A stretch of DNA of 64,000 nt from contig JAPEIS010000016.1 in NCBI GenBank assembly GCA_029531795.1, forward strand, positions 434,001 to 498,000, read 5' to 3'. Origin of the DNA: Sclerotinia nivalis. Its lineage: Eukaryota; Ascomycota; Leotiomycetes; Helotiales; Sclerotiniaceae. A program made the translations under genes and the position numbers. The notes beneath the pieces were generated by a model. The model searched no databases, was not told the DNA's origin, and saw only the letters and a program-made list of their open reading frames with translations. This document shows, in pieces, positions 21,243 to 33,640 of the stretch. Position 1 is the stretch's first letter. Every line of letters begins with the position of its first letter.

Positions 21243-23229
21243 GCCGAACGAATATATTTCTATTGTGATTCATGCCAGAAGCAGTAGCAAATGAACTAGT
21301 CTACTGATATCTGGTTAAACATAACGTACACGTACATCATGTGTAGACATAGATAAGTATGCGCTCGACATCAGGTTGTGGGAGAGGCTCACCGCACACG
21401 TGTAGAATCCCCTCTCAGATCAATTTCATGGTATTCTTTTACGACTAGTAATGTTGAAATGCAATGGTTACTATCTGACCTGAAATTGTAGGAGCGAGCC
21501 TCTTTTTACGAACGAAATAGAATTTTCAGACAAGATACGCAAGCCCATGGTATTGAAATAAACAAATAACCATTAATCTGAGCTGCCTACTAGATTCTTC
21601 GATTAGTGATCAACATGAATTTGGATATCTCCATTTTACTGCACGTTACTCTGTGTTTCTTGACTGTTAGCCTGGACCAAAGGTCGATAGGACATTGTAT
21701 AAAGACAGGTACAGACCACTCAATGTCTGCAAGTCTGACCTAGCTTCCACACCAAGGGGCTCGAAATCCTCATGCCATCCCAAGCCATGAGTATCTATCC
21801 ATTGAAAATATTCGATTTGCGAAATGACAAATCCCAATTCACAAGGCATAAAGGCCCAAAACCTTACAAACCTCTCTGGCGGCTGGATCGTGGTCAGAAA
21901 CTGACTGTCAATCGATACATTCACTTTGGCCTAGATGAATGTTCCAAAAGCACCAGCTTGACAAATATTTCGGTAAATACACCATGTCGCTCTTTCCATA
22001 CAGCACGACAAGGTAGGAAGTAGGGTATCTAAGCATTCCACTCGGAAAGACACAGAGAGCGAAGTAAACACACCCCCATTTTCAATAAGCAAAATCAACC
22101 ATCTCAAATTGAAACGTAGCTATCATAAATAACATAGTTTCGAGGTCCTATTCGTAGTAGATTAGACCCGTTTACGATGTATGAAAACAGATTTGATACT
22201 TTGAGGTCTTCATATTGCACTGTAAATCTATCTTACAAGGTAAGCCTTGCAGTAAAGAAAAACAACATGCACATTAACATATTAAAGAAAAGTCCCATGA
22301 GGACCTCAGAAACAGATCATGAGGGCGAAGCGACGACGTACATGGTAGTCCATGAACACTGTGCACAAAGTGGGATACGAAAATTTAAAAACCACAGCTG
22401 TAACCTTAAATGACATGAATACATGGTTAGCAAAGGAAGTATTAGAAAAATAGCTTAACAATTAACAGGAATATCCCGTATAACTATTACCCACGATATC
22501 TATACCAATTCTCGCAGAAAAGTGTCCCATGGCCAGCAGCCAAGTACCAAATGCGCTTGGTCGGTGTTAAACAAAAATGAAGAAATTAACAACATCAAAA
22601 GTGGGTGAAAAAAAGCCCTTTCAATATATTTATTCAAGTAATCCATACACTGCCCGCCTGAACAGCTGCCCAAACCCGAATTTTGAGAAATCTAGATCCC
22701 ATTATCCCCCCATATATACATCCACGATGCTTTCTCCAAAACCCAGCCACAGTCAGTCCCTCCGAAATCTCCGAAAATACCGGATAAAATCTTATGATGC
22801 CATGTGACTTACTCGGCCGAAAACCTTAGTCTCCGTGCAAGCATGGCTCGCTTCCCCAGAAACAATTTAGCGCCATGATGTGATTGGTTGGCTGAGATGA
22901 AAAATAAGGGGTACGTGATAGTGTTACCCCACAACTCATTTAGAAATTTGGAGTAAACTCTGGAGAATGGGGTTTTTTAGTTGTGATGTTGTGGATTTGT
23001 GTATGGTGGATTATTTCTTGACCGAGGTTGTTCGGAAAGAGAGGTTTTTCCTTACCGGGTCGTGGGGTTTAATCATGCTTTTTCTTATGATATGATGCTA
23101 TGAGAATGGATGCGCTTGGGATTGTAAGACTATATAAGGTGAGCTGGTGGTTATCGAAGTTGTGCTTTTGAATCAGAGGTGTTTTTATCGAGATCGGAAG
23201 TTTATACATAAAATTCACGAACGGGAAAT
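21243..23229. other. intergenic, no convincing gene
   Basis: About 2 kb with scattered short ORFs (21667-21924 minus, 22177-22413 plus) and no recognisable domains. The right 300 bp is T-rich and should contain the promoter and 5' UTR of the GH53 gene. Confidence 0.45.
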
Positions 23230-24420
23230 ATGAAGTTTTGGGGTCTTTTAACTACCGTCTTGCCATTGGTATTGGCAAGACCAGAAAATTATTCAAGGTA
23301 AGACAACCAATCTTTGCTTCAATAACGTACTCATGATTTCTACAGAGACTCCTCATTTTTCTACAAAGGCCATGATCTTTCTTCCCTTCTCATGCTCGAA
23401 GAAGGTGGTTCCATTTTCAAAGATACCTCCAAACACAACGCTACGCGTCCCGCCGAAGCAATCCTCGGAGATGGAGGAATGAACAGCGTGCGACTTCGTC
23501 AATGGGTCAATCCCATCGACGGGACATATGGACTCGCCTACAACATCCAGCTTGCAAAACGAATGCAAAAGCAAGGATACAAGATCTATCTTGATTTTCA
23601 TTTCGGCGACTCGTGGGTGGATCCAAATAAACAACCTCCTCCAGCAGCCTGGCCCACGGAGTTAAAACCGCTTGCTAAAACCTTGAGAGGCTATGTTAAG
23701 GATACATTGGTCGCGTTCAAAAAAGCGGGAATCAAGCTCGATATCGTAGCATTGGGTAATGAGATCCGACACGGGATGTTATGGCCAGTAGGTTATGTAG
23801 ACGTCGATATTCAACCCACCAGCGCTCTGAACCAAAACTTCTCATCCTTTGCCACGCTCTGGAAATCAGCTCGTGCGGGTGTCGACGATGCGCTTGCTCT
23901 AGGGGTCCACAAACCTCAAATCATGATTCATATCGATGATGGCTGGAACGTAACGCTTCAACAACGTTGGTTCTCCGCCTTAACCGCCAACGGTGTCCCA
24001 TTATCCGCCTGGGACGTATTTGGATTTTCGTTTTATCCTTTCTACGGTACAGCAGCTACATTAGCCAATTTAGGCACAACATTAAACTGGGTTGCCGAAA
24101 CATATCGAAAACCTGTTCATGTTGCTGAGACGGATTATCCGGCAATTTGCAATGGACAGTATAATCCCATACCCGAAAGCAGCGAACCTGAAATTCCTTA
24201 TACGGTTGCTGGACAGTTGGAGTGGACGGAGAATGTTATTAGTGTTGTGAAGGATGTACCTTATGGATTGGGAAGAGGAGTTCACTATTGGGAACCGGCG
24301 TGGTTGAATAATACGAGTTTGGGGAGTGATTGTAATGATGCGATTTTGTTTGCGCCGGATTATAGTGCATTTCCAACTATGGTGGGCTATAGCAGGAAAT
24401 CGGTGAATTTGTTCAAGTAG
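23230..24420 (+). CDS. arabinogalactan endo-beta-1,4-galactanase (GH53)
   Basis: Two exons, 23230-23297 and 23346-24420, with a 48 bp intron (GTAAGA donor, CAG acceptor, phase 2), giving 380 aa. Residues 1-16 are a signal peptide ending at ALA-R, so the enzyme is secreted. The GH53 barrel covers the rest: MNSVRLRQWVNP, the acid/base Glu162 in ALGNEIRHG, and the nucleophile Glu284 in VHVAETDYP. Both catalytic glutamates and the expected length are present. GH53 enzymes cut beta-1,4-galactan side chains of pectin, so a role in plant cell-wall breakdown is inferred. The ATG was chosen because only it supplies the signal peptide. Confidence 0.93.
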
Positions 24421-24746
24421 GAGTGGTAGCTTGGGAATGAAAGTTTTGTTTTAAAGTAAAGTAATGATGTCTCAAAGGCAATGATGCGAAATATGGGACC
24501 ATATTACATCGACTTTTGATGTATAATATAATCGTGAAAGAAGAACTGTATTTTAAGGAAAGTACGCATGCCTCTGGCTATTAAACCGACAGGAAACTTA
24601 CAAATCTGCAAGATATAATAGATTTTTTGGCAGTCCATCGCATCATGGAAACTGCATTTCACTCCACTATAACATTCCCCATCCAAATGTGCTTTATCTC
24701 TCTCTTAGCAAAATCCCTAAATCCATCCTTTGACCTATTTTTCCAT
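24421..24746. other. intergenic between convergent genes
   Basis: 326 bp between the GH53 stop and the NRPS-like stop. Nothing is seen except probable 3' UTRs. Confidence 0.5.
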
Positions 24747-27666
24747 CTACGCCCATTCAATACCCGACAGATTCGCCAAATGTGAGCTAGCTTTGAGTGC
24801 CTCACTCACTTCTTTATCAGACCACTTAGTCTCTGGTAGAGTCTCGAAAAACTCTAGCAACTTAATAGCTGGATATTTTGTGAGTACTTCTGCAAGATCC
24901 ATAGTTTTAGAGAGAGCACACTCTCTTGCTGTATCTCGGAGTTTCTGAAGCCAGGCTGTGTATGGGATTGCTGTGACAGCGGCATGAGCATCTGGATTTG
25001 AAGCATTGATTGTTTTCAGAATAATAGGGAGTAGAATACTCCAAGTTGTAGGAGTCTGGTTCAATGGATGAAATACTCTGGCACCAGAATCTGAGGTTTT
25101 GGGATCGTTATTGAATGAGATATCTACCAATGAAGAGGAAAGTATATCAATTGGAACCCAATCTAGTTTCATCTTATCGCTACCAAGGTTTTCTGGTATG
25201 AAACCAATATGGAATGAAGTGATTACCAGACTAGGCATCCACTCGGACATATTCCACGCACCGGACGTGTAAGCAGGTCCCGCTATCTGACCCACACGAG
25301 CAACTTTTACGTCGACATTGGACATCTTCTTGGAAGCATAATCAAGAATACGTTCGGAGATAAACTTACTCTCTGCGTAGCCCATTGGAAGAGGTGCCGA
25401 TGTATCGTTGATAATCTTCTCTGGCACTATTGTTGACTCAAGTCCCAAGATCGAACTGATGGAGGATATGAATAGGAGGGAGATATGGTGTGGTACTGCA
25501 GAGACAAAAGACAAAAGATTGACTATTCCCTCAAGTTGAGATTTGAATGTATCGAGAGAGAGGTTGAAATTCACTGGCCAAGCACTGTGGATGACATCCG
25601 TGACCGAACCTTGAATGCATTTGTATGTTTCGTCGTGAAGGCCCAAGCCGGGTTTAGAGAGATCTGTCTTGAGGAATGTAACTTTAGAAGTTGGGAAGTC
25701 CATTACTTTGTTGTCTTTCTGATTCTTCTTCAGATGGCGAGAATGTGAATTAGATGTGCGATCTAAGCAGTATACATGTGACACAGATGCATTTTGCATC
25801 AATGTCTGCAGGATATAGGAGCCAAGAGAACCAGTTGAGCCTGTCAGGGCGACCACGTGTTCAGTAGCCGGGGATAGGTTTGCCGTAGGCTTATGCTCAG
25901 TAGAGATGCTGTCAACAACTTCGTAGTATTTTTGGAGAATTTCTTGGATCTTATGGCCGCGGTTTGATGCATTTTCTATCTTTGTACTCGACTCTTGTTT
26001 AGACATAGCGATGATGTACTGAGACAGTTGTGCAATGGAAGGATTGGTGTACAAAATAGTAATTGCGAGATCGTGCTTATTTAAAGCCTTCCTCAAATGT
26101 CGAATGAGTTGCAGGGCTTGCAAAGAGTCCATTCCTTGAACAAACAAATTATCTTCATCTTGCATCCTTGCAGCATCCCATTTTGTCACCTTGAGAACAG
26201 CTTGACGTAAAAGATCACGGACTGCGTTGGTGTTGTGCATGTCGAAGTGTTCTTCATTCTCGTCATTATCCCCTGCAGTGTATGCACACATTCTGTCAGC
26301 GTCCAGATATAATTTTTCTATTTCAGAAGAATACTCTCTCAACGTGGGGGCACGCTGAATAGTGCCTTTAGTAGACATTAATATTGGACGTTCTGGCGCT
26401 GTGAAAAGAATATGGGATTTTGCAACTCGGGAATGTGCGGGACATGTCGCATTGGCTTCTTCTATAGCAGGCCAGATAAGTTCAATAGTTTCTGCTTTCT
26501 CTGTCGCAGACATGGTCTTTTGATCCGCAGGCTCGATCAAGAGAGCGGCTTGAAATCTCAATGTTCTGACGACCATTGCTTGGCGGATCTTAGGTTGCTG
26601 ATTGAGACTATGTTCCATGGAAATAGGATTTGTCTTTTCGCCAGTGAGAAAGACTATAATGTCGTCCCCACGGCCACGGTAGAGCCAAAGATCTTGGTTT
26701 GTGGGATGTGGTGAGTAAAGGTCCTTCGATGCCCATCTCTGGAGGGTTGGAAAGATTTTGAAGACGGGTTGTACTTTTTCTGGATCAGTATTTCGATTCC
26801 AGACTGCTCCATAAAGGTCATCAGCCTGGTGCTCGAAGGATATATTTGCAGAGGGATCGAATTGATGATGGCCCCAGTAGATAGAACGTGTTCCAACTAG
26901 CTTCAAGGAAGGGTAAAATCCCGTTTCGGTAGCTCCAGCATGCCCATCAAACTCAATTCTTGAAGAGATAACGTCTCCAGCAGCTGGTGGAATAGCGCCT
27001 CCCATATAGAAGATTCGTTTCAGGTTTGCAGCAATAAAATCTAGGCTCTCTGCACTTTGGGCAATATCAATAACGTAGGGGGGAACGAGAACGGCTATGT
27101 CAGCTTTGTTATGCTTCAGACCATCGATTAAAAGACTAGCCGAGGGGAAGCCAGCTATCGGATATACGGCAACACTCCGGTTGCAAACGGCGTTGACTAG
27201 ACCGAAGTAAACACCGGCTGCCTGTTCTGGTTAGTAAGAATCTACTGCTGCTAATTCCAGCGTGACTTACATGAAAAGTTGGAAATGTATTGAAGATACG
27301 GACACTGAACAGATGTCAGTTTTTGATAAGGAATATGATTCTGGGTCAACAGATTACACACAGCCTTGACAGCTACCAGCAAGAAAGCATTGACGAGAAT
27401 ATCGTTAGGACCGATATAGGCTAAGGCAGGAAAGCCTTTCCCAGGGCCCAGTTTTCCTTGGAGCCACCGAGCTATACCGTTGATGGCATTTGCGAAGGTG
27501 CCATATGAGAATTTTTGGTAGCCAGACTCGTAGCTGGTGGGGTGGACGGGGTACTCGGCGAAGATGATTCTGGTTCCTTCGCAGCAACTGTGTCTATAAT
27601 ATTGGGCAAGAGCTCTTTCCTACCAAAACTAGCAGGTCCTGTTACGTCTGAGGGAGACTTTGCCAT
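24747..27666 (-). pseudogene. NRPS-like reductase (A-T-R), front half of A domain missing plus frameshift
   Basis: Best model: exon 1 27360-27666, exon 2 27271-27304, exon 3 24747-27221, with introns of 55 and 49 bp and good splice sites. Seen: N-terminal leader, part of the adenylation domain (FNTFPTFH|AAGVYFG, RGRGDD), a carrier domain with GMDSLQAL (the Ser bearing phosphopantetheine), and a thioester-reductase Rossmann domain with VALTGSTGSLG followed by a YAESKF active site. Intact relatives activate an aryl or acyl acid and release it as an aldehyde or alcohol. Two defects are visible. The segment between NDILVNAF...AVK and FNTFPTFH, which in relatives carries the A3 phosphate-binding loop (TSGTTG), is absent, about 150 aa. 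Exon 1 also needs a one-base shift near 27575 to keep frame. The thiolation and reductase part is fully open, so decay is recent or partial. Confidence 0.75.
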
Positions 27667-28018
27667 GGTGGTTGGTAATAGTAGATCTGTAGATATGAAA
27701 AGTGTTGGGTGAATGAGAGAGAAGATACAAATAGCTTTCTGCAATAAAGCCGAAGTTTGCTTGTGGTTTCGAGGAAATTAAATACAGAATGAAAGTCGAG
27801 GAAAAGAAATGGGACAATGGGACTCCGGAGCAAGGCGATCGCTAACAGTTGTGTGGGGGAACATCCTCACAACACCGCGCCGTACTTCGCCTCAGATATG
27901 CGTTGCCAACATGTACAAGAATATCACCAACATTCGTTGAGAATTTCTGACGTTTGCTTGTCCTGCTAAATTCAAAAAGCAGTCCCTGCCGCATTGAGCA
28001 ATGAGGCACAGCTCGAAT
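27667..28018. other. upstream flank of NRPS-like gene
   Basis: Likely promoter region of the minus-strand NRPS-like gene. No gene is recognised here. Confidence 0.4.
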
Positions 28019-28031
28019 ATTGGTGTCAACG

Positions 28032-28901
28032 AGGAGGACAAGACTCAACACCTGTACGCGGTGTCCTTTACGAACCTCCAGCTCTTTTATTTAATTATTA
28101 GAGTCTGCAGAGCTAAGTTTGAGTCATTTGATGGAGTTATAATGATTGAAAGAGAAAGAGGCATTCGATCGCAACGTTTTTTATCTCCGAATTGGTTGAT
28201 GGCAAAAGCCAGATCTCGGTTTTTTGATAGTCGTATTATCGAATTGTGTTTTCTACAATATTACTTTTATTACGAAACAAAGGATAACACTATCATCTAC
28301 AACAATATACTACAAAATCATCTCCAAGATCTCTTTAGGGTATCGAATGTGATTTATCAAATTCGGTTTTAAGATTCAGGTTTTACTTTCTTCGATTCGA
28401 ATCAAAACAATAACAATTCATATACTTGAAGGAGTTGTATGGAACGATTCGAGCTAATGATGTATCTGCTATAGAATTCGATGAAGGATATACTATATAT
28501 AGGATTGGGGTATTTTGTAGGATCAATATCCCTATGGTTTGAAGGGTTCTATGAAGTTGATATTAGACAAAACATGATTATTGGGAAATTACGAATAGGA
28601 TAAAGAGTTGATGTAAAGGAAAATTGTTTGGATTTGATTGATAAAGAGATCGGATTTGGAAAATCATAAATGTAATGCTTTGATTAGTATTTTTATCTTT
28701 ATATACAATATCGTATAGAAATCGGGTTTTGCTCCCCAATATTAGTTTTTATTTTCTTTATCAAAAATATATACAAATTTGTATGCTATTTAGATAGTAC
28801 TATTTATAGTCATCTGTTAAAAGCTCGATTAAGCTCTTAACCGTTCTAGATAGTCTTTGATTCAGTGTGGATGTTAATTAAATCAATCAATCAATCAATC
28901 A
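28032..28901 (+). mobile_element. non-autonomous LINE-mobilised element, copy C
   Basis: About 870 bp, plus orientation. It starts (A)GGAGGACAAGACTCAACACC and ends TTAATTAAATCAATCAATC. Perfect 14 bp target duplication ATTGGTGTCAACGA at 28019-28032 and 28902-28915. The head (~130 bp) and tail (~110 bp) align to copies A and B; the middle is shorter and more diverged. It is the oldest-looking of the three, yet its duplication is still perfect. Confidence 0.8.
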
Positions 28902-28915
28902 ATTGGTGTCAACGA

Positions 28916-29879
28916 CCCTATAGCCAATGAAACTCGATACCAACCATGGGGATACGCCCCAAAAAGAGGCGACTCGGTAGATCAATTCAACTCAACCAGG
29001 GGTTGTACTTGCGGAAGTAATCTATTATTGGCAGTTTTCCAACCACTTGCCGGGCTGTCTCCAACTGGAGTTTGTTCGCAAAGGTACCAACCAACAACTG
29101 AGCTGGCAGTATTGTGGGGCGCCTAAATTAGCTGCATCGACGGTGATTTTCGATACTGCGCGTATTCTTAAATATCGTCCGCGCTAGCCCCTGTCCATTG
29201 AAGAACAACGTCCCCAAATCATGGTGTTGAAGAATTAATGAAGATGAAGTGTATTGAAGTTGTTGGAAGGCACAGCATAGAAAAGCAGGAATGAGGTCTG
29301 TGCACAGACAGAGAGTACTTCCGGAGAATTGCCGCCAGGGTCGACAACACCATGTGAAGACATTTAAAGACATTTAGGGTACTACTCATACGCTTTCTGG
29401 TAACTTTCAACTTCAAGTCTACCTAGGTTTTCCAAATTCCAAAATTATTCTACCACCTTATTAATCTACGAGAATCTGCCCAGTGCATATCTCAAACCCG
29501 GGGCATGGTAGATATCAGCTCAAGCAATATATTGGGGGTTTCGAGGGATTATTCCTTGAATGTGAAATGCAATGTCCATGGGAAAGGATGCTTAACATGG
29601 GATATGCCGCGTCCAAAATTACACTATAGTGTTACGGTACATCGCTAGTGCAGAACTTGATACGCTAGACGTTGATATATCCAGACAACCAATGGGAGGA
29701 ATAGATTCTGCACCATATTCTTCCCCTGGCATATGTCTATTTGGGTGAAGTGTGGGCACGAGTACAGATGTCTGTTCTTTCAAATTCTCATATTCATCTA
29801 TTTGGAAGATATTTAGTGAAGGAATTACCAACGACTGTGAGCTAAATTTTACGATTGTTTCCTACTGTTTAAACAGCCT
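28916..29879. other. degenerate region upstream of PKS remnant
   Basis: By position this is where the rest of the PKS ketosynthase domain would be expected, but I could not recognise KS motifs (active-site Cys, HGTGT). The sequence is either lost or decayed beyond recognition. Short minus-strand ORFs here have no visible domain. Confidence 0.35.
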
Positions 29880-31345
29880 AGCCAAACAGTAGCATCGGTA
29901 AACCCCTTTGGTTTTGGGGGTAGCAATGCCGATGTCATCCTTGAGGATGCATTTCACTATCTTCGAGACTATAATCTGAAAGGAAACCATGTCACCGTCC
30001 CATATTTATCGCCACAATTTTATCTGCAATCACAGCAATAGGCATCCACATCGACAGTTTAAAAGAGAGATCAGAACGCAGCTCTTTCAGTAAAGATCGT
30101 TTGGGAAGGAGCCACAGCCAAGGAACTCCTTGTTTTCTCTTTTGCAGATGAAAATGGACTTAATCGCATTGCTGAAGCGTACAGTCTATTTTAGCAAATT
30201 AAAGTTGAGTTTGTTATCAAACTGTTACGGGTAATCATATGATACCTAATCACATGACTAATGATCTACGATCACTACATCCTTTACGATCACTATACCT
30301 TTCCTCTTTTTTATTAATTATCAAACTCTTTTAGATCTTATCGATCCTTACAATCATCAACCCTCTCCTGATCTGCTACAGATCGAAGTCTAGCCTAATT
30401 GAAGCATCTCGTTGGCTAGATAACTTCCATTTAGTCTATATATACCATCTTTGATCCTTAAGATCGAGGGCAAATCATTTCAATATAATTCTCATTGAAT
30501 TATATATTTAACTTTACCACTTCAATATAACTATCTTCTTTTCGATCCCTTCAACGTGCTCTGTGATTATGCTATCTCGTGATACAAACAAATACTGGGA
30601 CAGCTTGTCGTACACACTCAGCTCGAGAAGAACCTCACTACCTTGGAAGTGTTATGGTGTGTTTGAATCTCTCAAAAAACTTCAAAACATTAAGCAGACC
30701 ATTTCCAATCCAACCCAATCCGCACAAACACAACTTCAAACCGACAATTACGTTTATGTTCACTGGCCAAGGGCTCAATGGCCAAGAATGGGTGCTGAAC
30801 TCATAGAAAGGTATAGTGTCTTCAGCCTTTATCTTGAGATGTGCTTCCTTGCTCTAAAAGACCTTGGCTGTAATTGGGATTTGATAGGTATATACCCTCC
30901 TTTCCTCTTCATTCCAGCACTCAAGTCGTTGATAATACAAACAGTGGAGCTCCATAAGCCGAGATCATCGTTCAATATGAACCACCCAGAATATAGCCAG
31001 CCTCTTTGTACAGCTCCACAGTTGGCATATATTGAACTTATCAGGAATTTGAATATTGTTCCCATACAGTAGTGGGTCATTCTTCTGGAGAAATTGCCGC
31101 TGCGTAAGCGATTCCAATGCAAGTCGCCTCCTATAGAGTGTTCTCGGCTGCTGATTTGGAGGATACTTCGAAGTACCTCAGTGGGTTGTCCAAAATTGGT
31201 ATCCAACCATAATTTGATGCCATCTCAATACAATACGGACTGTGCAGTCATCCTTGCTCTCATCAATAATCAGAAATTCAAAACAGTGTCGGGTGATGAG
31301 AGACAATTAGCTAGGATGCTATCGCTACCGTCAAGGGGGGGGGGG
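29880..31345 (+). pseudogene. HR-PKS remnant 1: end of KS, linker, AT domain
   Basis: Frame-broken plus-strand remnant. NPFGFGGSNADVILEDA (29898 on) is the end of a ketosynthase domain. AKELLVFSFADENGL is the KS-AT linker. After an AT-rich insert comes YWDSLSYTLSSRRTSLPW (linker end), then FMFTGQG / QWPRMGAELIERY of the acyltransferase, split by a one-base shift at ~30775. EYSQPLCTA and GHSSGEIAAA (AT active-site Ser) follow after a stop at 31070, and then TVSGDE. The AT ends near a run of 11 G at about 31336, before its usual C-terminal YHSHHM part. KS-linker-AT is the order in highly reducing PKSs. Confidence 0.75.
30206..30555. mobile_element. AT-rich LTR-like insert in the PKS KS-AT linker
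   Basis: About 340 bp of non-coding AT-rich DNA separates two halves of the PKS linker that are normally contiguous. It starts near TGTTACGGG (30223), contains a TATATATACC box (~30438), and ends near CCCTTCAACG. This looks like a solo LTR, but I could not find a clean target duplication or TG..CA pair, so the class is uncertain. Confidence 0.4.
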
Positions 31346-31707
31346 TCATATCGATCATGTGATCTTTAATGCAACACGGAAGATGGCTTCCGTTTGCGAT
31401 GTTGAGCACCAATGAAGATGTGAGACTCAAATGCTTGTTTGTTTCATCGATCCTTGATCGTCCCGGTCTTGATGTCCGAACAATTATACCGATATCATGG
31501 ACTTCTCTATTTCTCCAATACTCTTCACAACACCATATCAGTATTCTTCACACTTACGTTATACTTGGAGATTTTTGGCCTTTGCACATGTCGATTGATC
31601 TTTGGTAATCACTTCTTCGATCGAGTGAAATTTCAATATTTTCAGTGCTTTGGTGCAGGTCTGAACAAGGTATAAACATCATTCTTTACCTCCCCAAAAA
31701 CCCAAGC

Positions 31708-33640
31708 ATGATGATTCGGACCTCCGATCTTACCATAGAAGCTACCCCGCCATCACCACCAAAAACCGACGTCGACGACAACGAAAACCATGGGAAGCAT
31801 ATCAATTATACTCATGAATCAACATCTACTGTCGAGGGTCATGACGAGAAGAAACAGCAATTTTCTATCATGATTGAAAATTGTTTTGCTAAGTTTTGGG
31901 GGTTGATTACTTATACGCCGAAGAGATGTCGATATGATCCGGAATCTCCACCAAAATTCAGCATGGCTTTGAATTTATTGTTTGCATTTGTGAGTTGCGT
32001 TTTAAGTCGTGATGTATTGTGAAAAATAGTTGAAGAGTTACGTTCTTTTCTATGCACTTGGAGCTTCACTTGTAGCCTCCACGCAATAGCCGCGATTTCC
32101 CCTTCAAATATTTTCTCAAATCTCACGATTAAGAATTCAAAAATATCCCTCACTCATAAAATAACTATCACTAAATATTACCCAGGCTTGTACCTTCACA
32201 GTAGCAAATCTCTACTACAGTCATCCCATTCTCAATATTCTAGCAGCAGAATTCAATGTTTCAAATGAACGTGCATCGATTATTCCAACCGTCATGCAAG
32301 CAGGTTATGCAGCTGGACTTTTATTTATTTGTCCTCTGGGCGATATCTACAAAAGACGGGGTTTCGTATTGATATTGGTATTTTGCACCGCTACGATGGT
32401 TAGTCAATACGCTTTAATTGAAGGATTCAATTCCTGAAGAAAAAAGCATGTGCTAATTAAAATATGAATAGTGGCTGGGACTCTGTCTCACCAATTCCTT
32501 TCCGGTTTTTGTGGGAATCTCGTTTCTTGCTGCTCTTACTACCGTGACTCCACAACTTATGCTGCCGTTGGTGGGGGATTTGGCTCCGCCGGATCGTCGA
32601 GCTACTTGTTTGGCTATTGTTTCTTCAGGTTTACTTCTTGGTTTACTTATTGCGCGGTTACTTTCTGGTATTTTAACTCAATATACCACGTGGCGGACAA
32701 TCTACGTAAGACCTTCCTCTCTCTCCCCTTACCTCTAGAAACTCCTCTAACATATTATACCCCTCCAATCAAGTGGTTTTCCTTCAGTCTCCAATATCTA
32801 CTGTTCACCCTCCTCTACCTCTTCATGCCTGACTACCCTAGCACCAACCCAGGCTCCTTCAACTACCTCTCCCACCTCCACAGTATCCTCCATCTCTTCC
32901 TCACCCAGCCCCTCCTAATCCAAGCCTCCCTCATCGGCCTCACCACCTCCACCCTCTTCACAACCTACTGGACAACCCTAACTTTCCTCCTCTCCTCCCC
33001 CCCATATTCCCTCCCCCCTCTCCCCATAAGCCTCTTCTCCCTCCTCGGAATCCTCACTCTCCTCCTCTCCCCCCTCTATTCGCATCTCATAATCGACAAG
33101 TTCGTTCCCCTCTTCAGCTCTATCCTCGGTCTACTCTACTGTCTAATCGGTATATGCATCGGCACCTTCACCGCAGATCTTACCATCGCAGGTCCCATTC
33201 TCCAGGCCATCTTTCTGGATATTGGGATTAATACTTGTATGATTGCTAATAGATGTGCGGTTTATGCCATTGATGCGAAGATGCGGAATAGGATTAATAC
33301 GGTATATATGGGGTGGGTTTTTGTGGGACAGTTGGTGGGCACGGCGGTAGGGAATACTTTGTTTGCGAGGTATGGGTGGAGGGGAAGTGGTGGTGTTGGG
33401 TTGGGCTTTGTGGCGTTAGGGTTGCTGTGTGCGGTTGTGAGGGGGCCGTGGGAGAAGGGGTGGATGGGTTGGGGTGGGGGTTGGGGGGTTAGAAGGAAGG
33501 ATTTCGGAGGGGAGGGAGAGCTCGAGGAAGTGGTCGTTGAGAGGGTGGTGGATGAATTACGCGATGAGGAAATGGGGGAGGGAGGGAAAAAGACAAATGG
33601 TGTGGATATTGGGGAAAAGCAGAAGGAGAAAGATATGTAA
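31708..33640 (+). CDS. MFS transporter
   Basis: Four exons: 31708-31989, 32186-32398, 32472-32705, 32774-33640. Introns are 196, 73 and 68 bp, all phase 0 with GT-AG ends; the frame closes at 531 aa. A polar N-terminal tail (~90 aa) precedes about twelve membrane segments. The loop 2-3 signature appears as PLGDIYKRRGFVL, and WRTIYW follows the sixth helix region. The Lys/Glu-rich C-terminus is cytosolic. The family moves small molecules by proton antiport or symport; the substrate is unknown. It sits between the two PKS pieces and may have been the cluster's exporter. It appears intact while both PKS parts are dead. Confidence 0.85.

Noticed and set aside
31369..31675. Plus-strand ORFs just upstream of the MFS gene
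   Set aside because: No domain, two overlapping frames, and located in the presumed breakpoint/promoter region.
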